Positions 26,240-36,497 are shown, counted from the first letter of the stretch. The stretch: 51,135 bases of DNA from Muribaculaceae bacterium (GCA_022484565.1 JAKVKZ010000016.1:1-51135), one strand, 5' to 3'. Translations and numbers: made by a program. The notes: generated from the sequence alone by a model not told the origin.

Positions 26240-27481
26240 ATGCGTAGATTTGGTTTAGTTATATTGTTGGGTTTGTTTTCAATGACATGGAACGCGTTCT
26301 GCGGCAATACGGCCGCAGAACAGCGATTTTTGTCAGTCAGAGGCACCGACATTATAGCTCCAAATGGCAAACCTTATCACATTAAGGGCACTAATCTCGG
26401 CAATTGGCTTAATCCTGAGGGCTATATGTTCGGCTTCAGCCGTGCTGCCTCCCCAAGCGAAATCAACAGGATGTTCTGCCAGATGGTAGGCCCGGAATTT
26501 ACCGCAAATTTCTGGAAAAAATTCAAGGACAATTATATCACTCGCGACGACATTCGCTTTATAGCCTCTACCGGCTCCAACACCATCCGCCTGCCATTTA
26601 ATTACAAGTTGTTTACCGATGAGGATTACATGGGCTTGACTTCCGCTCAGGACGGCTTTGCCCGCATCGACAGCGTTGTCGGCTGGTGCCGTGAGTTCGG
26701 ATTGCACCTTATTCTCGACATGCACGATGCTCCTGGCGGACAGACTGGCGACAACATCGACGACAGTTACGGCTATCCATGGCTTTTCTTCAGCGAGGGC
26801 TGCCAAAATCAGTTCTGCTCCATTTGGAAGTCGATAGCACGTCATTACGCTGATGAGCCTGTTGTGCTTGGCTATGAGCTTCTTAATGAGCCAATCGCCA
26901 CATATTTCACCGACAAGGAGGAAATCAATAAGCATCTGCTTCCTCTTTATCAGCGTGCCACTGAGGAAATTCGCGCAATTGATGCCAACCACATCATTTT
27001 GTGGGGCGGTGCGCAGTGGAACAGCGCTTTTGCTCCGCTCTCGGCTGATACGTATCCTGCCAACGTGATGTTCACCTGCCATCGCTATGGCGGTGAGGCC
27101 ACTAAGGCTGCCATAGGCGATTTTATCGCTTTCCGCGACAAGACTGGCCTGCCGATGTATATGGGTGAGCTGGGGCACAACACCGACAAATGGATGAGCG
27201 ATTTCGTCAGCGTTCTCGACGGTAATAATATCGGCTGGACTTTCTGGCCATATAAGAAAATTGAAAATTCCTCATTCGTGGGCTTCGGCGCTCCCGAAAA
27301 TTGGAAACTCGTGAAGGATTTCAGCGAAGCTCCCCGCGGCACTTTCGGTGAGGTGCGCAATGCGCGTCCTGACCAGGCGTTGGCGCGTAAGGCGATGTGC
27401 GATTTGCTCGACAGCGTTTGCTTCCGCAATTGCACCATCCAGACTAATTACATTAAGGCAATCGGATTAAAAACAAAATAA
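26240..27481 (+). CDS. GH5-family beta-glucanase, secreted
   Basis: A 413-residue exported enzyme. The signal peptide is RRFGLVILLGLFSMTWNAFCG. The GH5 barrel shows KGTNLGNWLNPEGYMFGF near residue 49, SNTIRLPFNYK near 113, the acid/base Glu217 in YELLNEP, and the nucleophile Glu310 in YMGELGHNTD. GTNLGNWL is seen in GH5 enzymes acting on beta-1,3 or beta-1,6 glucans, but the subfamily cannot be fixed by eye; beta-1,4-glucanase remains possible. The Cys at the end of the signal region does not sit in a standard lipobox, so the location (periplasm or surface) is uncertain. It lies 49 bases after GH16 and only two before GH3. Confidence 0.9.
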   Translation: MRRFGLVILLGLFSMTWNAFCGNTAAEQRFLSVRGTDIIAPNGKPYHIKGTNLGNWLNPEGYMFGFSRAASPSEINRMFCQMVGPEFTANFWKKFKDNYITRDDIRFIASTGSNTIRLPFNYKLFTDEDYMGLTSAQDGFARIDSVVGWCREFGLHLILDMHDAPGGQTGDNIDDSYGYPWLFFSEGCQNQFCSIWKSIARHYADEPVVLGYELLNEPIATYFTDKEEINKHLLPLYQRATEEIRAIDANHIILWGGAQWNSAFAPLSADTYPANVMFTCHRYGGEATKAAIGDFIAFRDKTGLPMYMGELGHNTDKWMSDFVSVLDGNNIGWTFWPYKKIENSSFVGFGAPENWKLVKDFSEAPRGTFGEVRNARPDQALARKAMCDLLDSVCFRNCTIQTNYIKAIGLKTK

Positions 27482-27483
27482 TA

Positions 27484-29754
27484 ATGAAATCACAGTTACT
27501 TGAAATTTTGGCTGTTTCAGCATTTTCTATTTTGACTGTCTCCACTTCGGTGGCTAAGACTCCAGTGTATAAGGATTCAAAAGCCCCCATCGAGCAGCGC
27601 GTTGAGGATTTGCTCTCCCAGATGACTATGGAAGAGAAACTTGGCCAGTTGAGCCAGATTAATTCCTTCAACGATCCTAAATGGAATGTTGTCCTCTACC
27701 AGAATATCAAGGATGGCAAAATCGGTTCTATTATCAATGAGGTTAATGGCAAGCGCATCGATTCTCTTCAGCGCATGGCCGTTAAGCAGTCGCGCCTTGG
27801 CATTCCTGTGCTTTTTGGCCGTGATGTAATTCATGGGTATAAGACGATTTTCCCTATTCCTCTGGGCCAGGCTGCTACCTTCGACCCTGAAGTCATTGCT
27901 GCCGGCGCTCATGCCGCAGCTGTTGAATCGTCGTCCGACGGTATCCGCTGGACTTTTTCGCCGATGGTTGATATTTCCCGCGACCCACGTTGGGGACGTA
28001 TCGCCGAAAGTGCCGGTGAAGACCCGTATCTCGCTTCTGTCGTAGGCAGTGCCATGATTAAGGGCTATCAGGGCGCTAATCTGTCGGATGCCACTTCCAT
28101 TGCTGCCTGCGCAAAGCATTTCTTCGGCTATGGCGCAAGTGAGGGCGGTCGCGATTATAATTCCACGTTTATTCCTGAGCGCACCATGCGCAATGTGTAT
28201 CTGCCTCCGTTCGAGAGTGCCGTGAAGGCGGGTGCTGCCACGTTCATGACTTCCTTCAACGATAATGACGGCATTCCTGCTTCGGCCAACCATCATATTT
28301 TGACGGATATTCTCCGTGGCGAATGGGGCTTTAAGGGCTTTGTGGTTTCGGATTGGTCGTCGATAACCGAGATGATAAATCACGGATTCTGCTCCGATGC
28401 CAAGGATGCTGCCTGCAAAAGTGCTAATGCCGGAGTTGACATGGATATGGTCAGCGGTTGCTATCTCAAATATCTTCCTGAACTCGTCAATGAGGGTAAA
28501 GTGCCGATGTCGGTCGTTGACAATGCCGTGCGCAATGTGCTCCGTATCAAGTTCCAGCTCGGATTGTTCGAGCATCCGTTCATTTCCACGCCGCAGACAG
28601 TGAAATACAGTGCCGAAAACCTTGCAGCCGCCAAGCAGTCGGCTGAGGAGAGCGTGATTATGCTCAAAAATGAAGGCGATGTTCTGCCTCTCACCAGTGG
28701 TGTCACCACTTTGGCAGTTGTCGGTCCGTTGGCTAATGCTCCATACGAGCAGATGGGCACTTGGACTTTCGATGGCGAAAAATCGCACACCGTCACTCCG
28801 CTTAATGCCATTAAATCAATGTTCGGTAAGAATCTTAACATAATATATGAACCTGCGCTCGCCTATAGCCGCGACAATTCCACCGAAGGCATCGCCAAAG
28901 CTGTAGATGCTGCCAAACGTGCCGATGTGGTTTTGGCTTTTGTCGGTGAGGAAGCAATTCTTTCAGGCGAGGCGCATTGTCTTGCTTCACTCAATCTTGT
29001 GGGTGCTCAATCTCAGCTGATTTCCGCTCTTGCAGCCACGGGCAAGCCTGTCGTCACTGTCGTGATGGCTGGCCGTCCGCTCACCATAGGCAAGCAGCTC
29101 GACGAATCCAAAGCCATGCTCTATTGCTTCCATCCGGGAACTATGGGCGGCGAGGCTATTGCCGACATTCTCTTTGGCAAGGCATCTCCAAGCGGCAAAA
29201 CTCCTGTCACTTTTCCAAAATCGACAGGCCAAATTCCTATCTATTATTGCCATAACAACACTGGCCGTCCGGCCAACCGCACCGAGACTCTTATCGACAA
29301 GATTCCGGTTGAGGCAGGGCAGACCTCGTTGGGCTGCACTTCTTTCTTGCTCGACGACGGATTCGACCCGCTCGTGCCTTTCGGTTTCGGCCTTTCCTAT
29401 GGCAAGTTCTCATATAGTGGAATCACTCTCGACAAAAGCACGTATTCTGCCGGTGATGTGATTCATGCCTCTGTCACTCTTGCCAATGCGGGCAGCCATG
29501 ATGCCACTGAAGTGGCTCAGCTCTACATCCGCGACAAAGTCGGCTCTGTCACTCGTCCCGTAAAGGAGCTAAAGGCTTTCCGCCGCGTGGCTCTCAAGGC
29601 CGGCGAGTCAACTCGGGTTGATTTTGAGTTGCCTGTCAGTGACTTGGCGTTCTATGGCATCGATATGAAAAGGACTGTTGAACCGGGCGATTTCACTTTG
29701 TGGATTGGCACCGACAGCAATGCTTCTCTATCTGCTTCTTTCAGTGTGAAATAA
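27484..29754 (+). CDS. GH3 beta-glucosidase (BglX-like)
   Basis: A 756-residue exported enzyme, the usual length of BglX-type proteins. A signal peptide (about 1-24) is followed by the GH3 N-terminal barrel with LSQMTMEEKLGQLSQIN, RDVIHGYKTIFPIP, SAGEDPYLASVVGSAMIKGY and KHFFGYGASEGGRDY. The nucleophile is the Asp of GFVVSDWSSI at about 290, and the second domain supplies the acid/base, perhaps a Glu in FVGEEAILSGEAH near 490. A C-terminal fibronectin III-like domain ends the protein. It removes glucose from the non-reducing end of beta-oligosaccharides, probably in the periplasm after SusC import. It begins two bases after the GH5 stop. Confidence 0.94.
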   Translation: MKSQLLEILAVSAFSILTVSTSVAKTPVYKDSKAPIEQRVEDLLSQMTMEEKLGQLSQINSFNDPKWNVVLYQNIKDGKIGSIINEVNGKRIDSLQRMAVKQSRLGIPVLFGRDVIHGYKTIFPIPLGQAATFDPEVIAAGAHAAAVESSSDGIRWTFSPMVDISRDPRWGRIAESAGEDPYLASVVGSAMIKGYQGANLSDATSIAACAKHFFGYGASEGGRDYNSTFIPERTMRNVYLPPFESAVKAGAATFMTSFNDNDGIPASANHHILTDILRGEWGFKGFVVSDWSSITEMINHGFCSDAKDAACKSANAGVDMDMVSGCYLKYLPELVNEGKVPMSVVDNAVRNVLRIKFQLGLFEHPFISTPQTVKYSAENLAAAKQSAEESVIMLKNEGDVLPLTSGVTTLAVVGPLANAPYEQMGTWTFDGEKSHTVTPLNAIKSMFGKNLNIIYEPALAYSRDNSTEGIAKAVDAAKRADVVLAFVGEEAILSGEAHCLASLNLVGAQSQLISALAATGKPVVTVVMAGRPLTIGKQLDESKAMLYCFHPGTMGGEAIADILFGKASPSGKTPVTFPKSTGQIPIYYCHNNTGRPANRTETLIDKIPVEAGQTSLGCTSFLLDDGFDPLVPFGFGLSYGKFSYSGITLDKSTYSAGDVIHASVTLANAGSHDATEVAQLYIRDKVGSVTRPVKELKAFRRVALKAGESTRVDFELPVSDLAFYGIDMKRTVEPGDFTLWIGTDSNASLSASFSVK

Positions 29755-29794
29755 TCAATCTTACTTATTAACCATAACATAAATGAAAAATTAA

Positions 29795-32700
29795 ATGATT
29801 ATGAAGAAACTATTCTTAGCTTTATTCATGATGGCCACAGTTCTGGGTATGTCCGCTAAGGACATCACCGTTAAGGGTGTGGTAGTCTCCGGCAGCGACA
29901 ATGAAACGTTGCCAGGAGTTAGTGTGATGGTGAAAGGCACTGCAAAAGGTGTTGCGACTGACCTCGACGGCAACTTCTCGTTGACCGCCCCCGAAAATTC
30001 GGTCATCTCGTTCTCCTATGTGGGCTTCACCACTCAGCAAATCACTGCCAAAGGCGATATGAGTGATTTGCATATCGTTCTTAAAGAGGAGCGCAGAACT
30101 CTTGACGACCTCGTTGTCATCGGTTACGGTACTCAGAAAAAGAGCGTTGTCACTGCATCTATTGCCAAAGTGTCGTCCGACGACCTTAACAAGGTGAACC
30201 CTGTCCGTGTTGACGATGCCCTCAAGGGCTTGGCTGCCGGTATCAACGTCACCTCCAACAATGGTCAGCCTGGCGCAGGTTCCACTATCCGTATCCGTGG
30301 TATCGGCACTATCAATGCTTCCGACCCTCTCTACATCGTAGATGGTATGCCTGCTGAAGATGGTATCGCTTTCCTCAACCCTAACGATATCGCAAGTATC
30401 GAGGTGCTGAAGGATGCGGCTTCCGGCGCTGTCTATGGTGCCCGTGCTGCCAACGGCGTTATCCTCATCACCACTAAGGCCGGCAAAGCTGGCAAGGTGC
30501 ATGTGTCGTACGACGTGGCTTACAGCATGCAGAATCCATGGCGCAAACGTAAACTTTTGAATGCCACTGAATATGCCATTATGATGAACGAAGGTTCTGT
30601 CAACAATGGCGGTGACATCCTCTATGCCGACCCTTATTCCTATGGAAAAGGCACTGATTGGCAGGACGAAGTGTTCGACTCCAACGCTCCTCAATGGAAC
30701 CATCAGGTTACCATCAGCGGCGCGTCCGAAAAAGTTGAATACTATCTTTCAGTCAACTATTTCCTCCAGAAAGGTATTATCGGTGGCAGTTGGGACCGTT
30801 CCAAATATGAGCGTACCAGCGTCCGTTCCAACACCACTTATCATCTCTTCGACCTCACCAAGCAGCGTGACTGGCTGAACAAGATGAATCTTACTTCCAA
30901 CATCACTTACACTCACGTTAAGACTAAAGCCGTTTCCACTAACTCCGAATTCGGCTCTATACTCGGCAGTGCCGTGATGCTGTCGCCTATCCTTGGCGTT
31001 TATTATCCTACCACTGAGGCTGAAGCTGCTGCCCGCGCTGAATATGCCGGCAATGCCAACTTCACTCCTGTTGAGGACGCAAGCGGTCGGCTTTACACTC
31101 TTCCTGGCAAGAATTATAATGAGCTTGCCAACCCGGTTGCCATGCTTTCATTGCCTGGTGAAACTGGCTGGAACGATAAGATTTTCGCTAACTGGAGCGC
31201 TGAAGTTTATCTTTGGAAAAACCTCCGTTTCAAGTCTTCCTTCGGCCTTGAGCAGAACTGGCAGGGCAACGACGGCTGGACTCCTAAGTATTATCTCAAC
31301 GATTCAGGTAAATTCTCCAAAAAGTCGCAAGTGTGGTCGTCGATGTGGCGCAGCACTTACTGGCAGACTGAAAATGTGTTCAGCTGGGACCAGAAATTCG
31401 GCGACCATTCCGTTGCTGTCGTTCTCGGTCAAAGTGCTGAAAAGAACACTGGCCGCACCGTGGGTGGCGCGCGTTACAACATGCTCGTCGAAAATGAGGC
31501 TAAAGCTAACATCGATGCCTGCACAGGCCTTCAGACTGATGGCTTGATGAGCGTCTATGGTGGCGCTTGGGAGCCTCACACTCTCACATCGCTCTTCGGT
31601 CGTGTCAGCTACAACTTCGCTGAACGCTATATGTTCCAGGCCACTGTCCGTCGTGACGGTTCCTCCAACTTTGGTAGCAACAACCGTTACGGTACTTTCC
31701 CATCACTCTCTGTAGGTTGGAACATTACCAACGAGTCGTTCATGCAGAAGCGTCCTGATTGGTTGTCAAATGCTAAGCTTCGCTTCTCTTGGGGTAAGAA
31801 TGGTAATGAGAACATCGGTCGTTTCCGTTTCATCACTCTTACTGCCACCGGCAGCAACTATGCTTATGGCAGCGGCGCTGCTCAAGCTGCTATTTCCGGT
31901 GTTAAGCCTGGCGGCATCGCCAATAAGGACCTCAAATGGGAGGAATCCCAGCAGACTGATGTCGGCCTCGACTTAGGCTTCTTCCGCAATTCACTCACTT
32001 TCACTGCCGATTACTTCTACAAGTACACCAAGGGCATGTTGATGGATATGCCTATCCCTGGTTACGTTGGCGAAATTAGCCCTATCGGCAATGTCGGCAC
32101 TATGGAGAATAAAGGTGTGGAATTTGAACTTGGTTACAATTACAAGGTTTCCGACTGGAACTTCCATTTCGGAGCTAATGCTTCCTACGTGAAGAATAAG
32201 CTGCTCAACCTCGGCAACTCCTCCGGTTTCATGACTGTTGAGTCCTGCCAGGGCATCAGCGAGATTGTCCGCGCCACTAACGGTATGACTTTCCCTTATT
32301 TCTACGGTTATAAGTCGAATGGCATTTTCCAGGATTGGAACGAAATCAACGCTTACGTAAATTCCGCTGGCGAACTCATTCAGCCTAAGGCTGTTCCTGG
32401 CGATGTACGCTGGGTTGATGTCAATGGTGATGGCACCATCACCAACGCCGACGAAACTAAAATTGGCAAAGGTATGCCTGATTGGGTTTACGGCTTGAAT
32501 TTCAATGTAACTTGGAAAAATTGGGACTTCAGCATGATGTGCCAGGGCACTATCGGCAACGACGTTTACGACGCCAGCCGCCGTACCGACATCACTTCTG
32601 CCAACCTCCCTCTCTGGATGCTCGACCGCTGGACTGGCTACGGCACTTCCAACAAGTATCCTCGCTTCTCTTCCAACGACCAAGTTAACTGGGGCGTTTC

Positions 32701-32956
32701 CTCCGACCTTTATGTCAGCGATGGCGATTACTTCCGCGTAAAGAACATGCAGCTCGGTTACACTTTGCCTGCATCTCTCACCCAGAAGTTCATGGTCACT
32801 TCACTCCGTCTGTACGTGGCTGCTGAGAACCTTCTCACTTTCACCAAGTATGCCGGTTTTGATCCTGAAGTCACTAATGGCTCATCTCAAGGCGTTGACC
32901 GTGGCGTTTATCCGCAGTCCCGCGTATTTACCTTTGGTTTGAACCTTAACTTCTAA
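29795..32956 (+). CDS. SusC/RagA-family TonB-linked outer membrane transporter
   Basis: A 1053-residue outer membrane protein. A signal peptide (KKLFLALFMMATVLGMSA) is followed by a carboxypeptidase-regulatory-like domain at about 25-100 (ETLPGVSVMVKGTAKGVATD), the LDDLVVIGYGTQKKS segment near 108 that marks SusC/RagA proteins, a plug domain to about 225 (IRIRGIGTINASDPLYIVDG), and the beta-barrel to the C-terminal aromatic residue (FGLNLNF). It imports oligosaccharides under TonB drive, capped by SusD. A second ATG six bases downstream (29801, MKKLF) is probably the true start. It follows GH3 after 40 bases and leads SusD by 19, so it belongs to the same operon, downstream of the enzymes. 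Confidence 0.95.
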   Translation: MIMKKLFLALFMMATVLGMSAKDITVKGVVVSGSDNETLPGVSVMVKGTAKGVATDLDGNFSLTAPENSVISFSYVGFTTQQITAKGDMSDLHIVLKEERRTLDDLVVIGYGTQKKSVVTASIAKVSSDDLNKVNPVRVDDALKGLAAGINVTSNNGQPGAGSTIRIRGIGTINASDPLYIVDGMPAEDGIAFLNPNDIASIEVLKDAASGAVYGARAANGVILITTKAGKAGKVHVSYDVAYSMQNPWRKRKLLNATEYAIMMNEGSVNNGGDILYADPYSYGKGTDWQDEVFDSNAPQWNHQVTISGASEKVEYYLSVNYFLQKGIIGGSWDRSKYERTSVRSNTTYHLFDLTKQRDWLNKMNLTSNITYTHVKTKAVSTNSEFGSILGSAVMLSPILGVYYPTTEAEAAARAEYAGNANFTPVEDASGRLYTLPGKNYNELANPVAMLSLPGETGWNDKIFANWSAEVYLWKNLRFKSSFGLEQNWQGNDGWTPKYYLNDSGKFSKKSQVWSSMWRSTYWQTENVFSWDQKFGDHSVAVVLGQSAEKNTGRTVGGARYNMLVENEAKANIDACTGLQTDGLMSVYGGAWEPHTLTSLFGRVSYNFAERYMFQATVRRDGSSNFGSNNRYGTFPSLSVGWNITNESFMQKRPDWLSNAKLRFSWGKNGNENIGRFRFITLTATGSNYAYGSGAAQAAISGVKPGGIANKDLKWEESQQTDVGLDLGFFRNSLTFTADYFYKYTKGMLMDMPIPGYVGEISPIGNVGTMENKGVEFELGYNYKVSDWNFHFGANASYVKNKLLNLGNSSGFMTVESCQGISEIVRATNGMTFPYFYGYKSNGIFQDWNEINAYVNSAGELIQPKAVPGDVRWVDVNGDGTITNADETKIGKGMPDWVYGLNFNVTWKNWDFSMMCQGTIGNDVYDASRRTDITSANLPLWMLDRWTGYGTSNKYPRFSSNDQVNWGVSSDLYVSDGDYFRVKNMQLGYTLPASLTQKFMVTSLRLYVAAENLLTFTKYAGFDPEVTNGSSQGVDRGVYPQSRVFTFGLNLNF

Positions 32957-32975
32957 CTTTTAAATATCAACGAAA

Positions 32976-34493
32976 ATGAAAAAATATATTTTTACGGTCG
33001 GCATTATCCTGACCATGATATTTTCTCTTTCTTCCTGCAGTGATAGTTTTCTCGACCTCGACTCTCCTTCCAAATTGCCGGCCGATCAATACTACACCAC
33101 TAAGGCCCACATGGCTGAGCTTTTGGTCACTGCCTACACTCCGATGGCCTATTTCGACTGGTCACAGAAAGAATATACTCCGCTCAACGTGATGAGCGAC
33201 GTGATGAGCGACGACGTTTGGCCTGGAGGCTCAAGTGCCACCGACAACGAGAATTGGCATCTTATGGGCAATTTCAGTGCCACTCCTGAAAAGGTTATGC
33301 ATGGTCTTTGGATTGACTGCTACACTGGCATCCACCGTTGCAATTATGTGATGGAGTACATGCCTAACGTCACCGACATCGACGATGCCACAAAGAATCT
33401 CTACATTGCCGAGGCTACTGTGCTCCGCGCTTATTACTACAGCATTCTTTGGAAATTCTGGGGCGCGATTCCTTATTACACCACTAACCTCACTTTCCCG
33501 TATGTTTCGGCCAAGTCTTCGGAAGCTGACGTGTATAAGGGCATTATCACCGACCTTCAGAGTGCTATCGCTCTCAACGTTTTGCCTATGAAGGAGACCG
33601 ATTCCTCACTCAATGGCCGTGTCACTTTGGCTTTCGCCTATATGATTTATGCCGATGTGGTCATGTACGAGAAGGACAAGTCGCTTTATCCGCAGGCTCT
33701 CACTTACATGAACGATATTATCAATTCCGGTAAGTATAGCCTCACACCGAATTATGCCGACATCTGGACAGAAGCTGGCGAATGGAACGATGAGTGCATC
33801 TTTGCCATCAACTATTTCAATCAGGGCGCTGCCCGCAGTTTCGACAATCCTTATTATGTCGGTGGCACTGTCACTCCTACGCTTATCAGCCCTTACGGCG
33901 TTGCCGACGGCACTGAATGCAACGGTGTTAAGCTCACTAGCGGTTGGGGTTTCTGCCCTGTTCGCGAAGATGCCTACAATGCCTTTGAGGCTGGCGACAC
34001 TCGTCGCGATGCTTCCATCAACGACCTCCGCAATGTGAAATACACTCCACGTTATGAGGACACCGGTTTCTGGCTTCGCAAATATTGCGCACGCACTGGT
34101 TACAACGATGGTCAGGTTTCCGATGCTCAGATGAACTTTGGCAACGACCTCCGTATCTACCGTTATGCTGAAACTCTCCTCAATGCTGCCGAACTGATTC
34201 TCGACGGTGCTGGCTCTGGCAATGCTCAGGGTTTGCTCGACCAAGTCCGCACCCGTGCCGGCCTTGGCTCTAAGACGGCTACCATCGACAATATCATCAA
34301 TGAGCGCCGCTTTGAGTTCATGGGCGAAGGCAAACGCTATTTCGACCTCGTCCGTACCGATAAGGCAGCCGACGCTCTTGGCGTCACTGGTTTCCGCATT
34401 AAAGCTTGGACCGCCAATAAGAAGTATCTGCCTATTCCTCAGGCGGAAATCAATTCGTCGGATGGTCAACTTGAACAGAACACCGATTATTAA
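32976..34493 (+). CDS. SusD/RagB-family outer membrane lipoprotein
   Basis: A 505-residue surface lipoprotein that forms the lid of the SusC transporter and binds the glycan. The lipobox is LSSC, followed by SDSFLDLDSPSKLPADQYY, the typical SusD N-terminus. A TPR-like alpha-helical scaffold follows, with EATVLRAYYYSILWKFWGAI near residue 150, and the C-terminal part has INERRFEFMGEGKRYFDLVRT, the strongest SusD signature (about 445-465). It is 19 bases after SusC and 35 before the glycan-binding lipoprotein. Confidence 0.95.
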   Translation: MKKYIFTVGIILTMIFSLSSCSDSFLDLDSPSKLPADQYYTTKAHMAELLVTAYTPMAYFDWSQKEYTPLNVMSDVMSDDVWPGGSSATDNENWHLMGNFSATPEKVMHGLWIDCYTGIHRCNYVMEYMPNVTDIDDATKNLYIAEATVLRAYYYSILWKFWGAIPYYTTNLTFPYVSAKSSEADVYKGIITDLQSAIALNVLPMKETDSSLNGRVTLAFAYMIYADVVMYEKDKSLYPQALTYMNDIINSGKYSLTPNYADIWTEAGEWNDECIFAINYFNQGAARSFDNPYYVGGTVTPTLISPYGVADGTECNGVKLTSGWGFCPVREDAYNAFEAGDTRRDASINDLRNVKYTPRYEDTGFWLRKYCARTGYNDGQVSDAQMNFGNDLRIYRYAETLLNAAELILDGAGSGNAQGLLDQVRTRAGLGSKTATIDNIINERRFEFMGEGKRYFDLVRTDKAADALGVTGFRIKAWTANKKYLPIPQAEINSSDGQLEQNTDY

Positions 34494-34528
34494 TCGTTAT
34501 TATGTGCAATCTTTTAAATTCAATTACG

Positions 34529-36487
34529 ATGAATAGATTTTTTAAATATATTTTCAGTGTGGCTATAGCCGTTATCGCCATGTCGTTCGCTGCTTGCTCT
34601 CCTGATAGTGTGACAGAGCCGAATGAAGGTGGCGTGCCCAAGGCCGACGACATCGATGTCAACGTCCTCGTTGACCAGACCACAAATGAGGTTACTTTTA
34701 CCCTCAACAATAAGCAATGTTCCCCAATCTGGATTTTCAGCGACGGCAAAAAATCCACTATCAACGATTACACCAAGATTTACACCGTTGCCGGCACTTA
34801 CGAGGTTGAAGTCAAAATGTACAATAGCAATGGCATTTGCGACGGTAACAAGAAAGTCTCTTTCACTATCAATAACAGTATCGTTGATTTCACTCCTTAT
34901 ATGACGCGTCTTTGCGGTACTGATGGCACCAAGACTTGGCAGATTGCTGCCGACAAGGATGGCCATCTGAGCTGCGGTCCTTCGGGCACCGACGGCACTG
35001 AATGGTACAGCGCTAAGGCTAACGAAAAGGCTGGTTTTGGTCTCTATGAGAACCGCTTCATCTTCGCCACTAATGGCGGCACTTCCACCGGCGCTTACAC
35101 TTTCGACCCTGGAACGAGCGGCACTGTTTACGTCAATATCGGTTGCACCAACACCGACCTCACTTCCAAGAAGCCTGCTGATGCCACTGCGGATTATCCT
35201 ATTTCTGCCGACAAGCAGGATGCCACATTCGCCTTTGGTGTTACTGGCTCCGACATGTATCTCACCCTGCCTGCCAAGACATTCTTGGGCTATGTTCCTA
35301 ACGATGATGCTTACAACAAGCCTTCTTTCCGCATCGTTTCCCTTAAGGAAAATCAGATGGATCTCGTTATCGACAATGGCACCATTGCTTGGCATTACAT
35401 CCTTGAACCTGTCGCTAAGGTCATGACCAACGAGGAGAAACTCGCAGGTACTGATGCTGCCGGCAAGACTTGGTATTGGGACCAGAACGGCTCAGGTCAC
35501 CTTGGCTGCGGCCCTTCAGGTGGCAATGGCCTTGAATGGTACAGCGCAAATGCTAACGACAAGGCTTCTGTAGGTCTCTACAAGCAGTCGTTCGTATTCG
35601 CTCCTGATGGCACTTACACCTTCAATCCTGGCGAAAACGGCCTCTATGTTAACCATGGCGTGACTATTTCCGACTTCACTTCAAGCTCTACTTATGATGC
35701 AAACACTGACTATTCTTTCGCCATGAGCGCACAGAAGTCAACTTGGAAGTTCGAGGAAGCCGACGGCAATCTCTACTTGACTTTGCCTAAGGCCACTTAT
35801 CTCGGCTATCTTGCCAACGATAACATGTACAATAATCCTAAGTTCCGCGTTGTCAGCATCAATAGCGACACCATCAATCTCATCAACGACGATGGCACCA
35901 TTGCTTGGCATTATCGCCTCGTCACTTCCATCGGCGAGAAGCCTAAAGTATTTGATGAGGGTGAGGCTCTCACACCTGCTGAATACGCCAAAGGCCTTAT
36001 CGGCACTTGGACTTGGGAATCCACCACTCCTGGTCACTTTGGCTGCGGTGAGAGCACTTCCAACGCCACTGGTTGGTGGAGCGCTGCTGCAAACGACAAG
36101 GCTGGTTGGGGTCTCTACGACGATATGCTCACTTTCAATGCCGACGGTTCCTATGTATTCGACCCGGGCGAGGGCGGTACAGTTTACATGAACCATGGCG
36201 TCACAGTTGCCGATTTGGTAGCCCGTGCCGTTGAAGGTGCCGACAAGACGCAGGATTATCAGATAACGGCTTCTAAGCAGACCACTACCTACACACTCGC
36301 CACTGGCGACGACGGTAACTATTACATCTCCTTCCCTGCACAGACAATCGTCTCCTACATTTCGTCAGATGATTTCTTTGCCACTCCGAGAGTGATGATT
36401 ACCAAGATGACCACTAATGTCCTTGAGTTCAATTCCGTTCAGAACGGCATCTCATGGCATTATCGTCTGATGCGTGTAACTCAGTAA
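34529..36487 (+). CDS. Surface glycan-binding lipoprotein with three tandem modules
   Basis: A 652-residue lipoprotein in the SusE position. The signal peptide NRFFKYIFSVAIAVIAMSF ends in the lipobox FAAC. A PKD-like domain covers about 30-115 (SPIWIFSDGKKSTINDYTKI). The rest is three homologous modules of about 160-170 residues at about 126-295, 305-465 and 489-652. Each opens with a G-T-x-x-x-x-W, then a GH(L/F)xCG core, an EWYSA/GWWSAxAN(D/E)KA stretch, GLY, a YxFxPG turn, and ends in a WHYRL-like motif. The repeated Trp and Tyr residues fit carbohydrate-stacking sites. The start at 34529 begins the signal peptide; an ATG 27 bases upstream is less likely. A role in beta-glucan capture is inferred from position. 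I do not recognise the module family. Confidence 0.85.
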   Translation: MNRFFKYIFSVAIAVIAMSFAACSPDSVTEPNEGGVPKADDIDVNVLVDQTTNEVTFTLNNKQCSPIWIFSDGKKSTINDYTKIYTVAGTYEVEVKMYNSNGICDGNKKVSFTINNSIVDFTPYMTRLCGTDGTKTWQIAADKDGHLSCGPSGTDGTEWYSAKANEKAGFGLYENRFIFATNGGTSTGAYTFDPGTSGTVYVNIGCTNTDLTSKKPADATADYPISADKQDATFAFGVTGSDMYLTLPAKTFLGYVPNDDAYNKPSFRIVSLKENQMDLVIDNGTIAWHYILEPVAKVMTNEEKLAGTDAAGKTWYWDQNGSGHLGCGPSGGNGLEWYSANANDKASVGLYKQSFVFAPDGTYTFNPGENGLYVNHGVTISDFTSSSTYDANTDYSFAMSAQKSTWKFEEADGNLYLTLPKATYLGYLANDNMYNNPKFRVVSINSDTINLINDDGTIAWHYRLVTSIGEKPKVFDEGEALTPAEYAKGLIGTWTWESTTPGHFGCGESTSNATGWWSAAANDKAGWGLYDDMLTFNADGSYVFDPGEGGTVYMNHGVTVADLVARAVEGADKTQDYQITASKQTTTYTLATGDDGNYYISFPAQTIVSYISSDDFFATPRVMITKMTTNVLEFNSVQNGISWHYRLMRVTQ

Positions 36488-36497
36488 AATAATTTAT

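Noticed and set aside
29822-34469. Long minus-strand open frames opposite the SusC, SusD and glycan-binding genes
   Set aside because: They are shadows of strongly coding plus-strand genes with clear family motifs; none has a recognisable domain.
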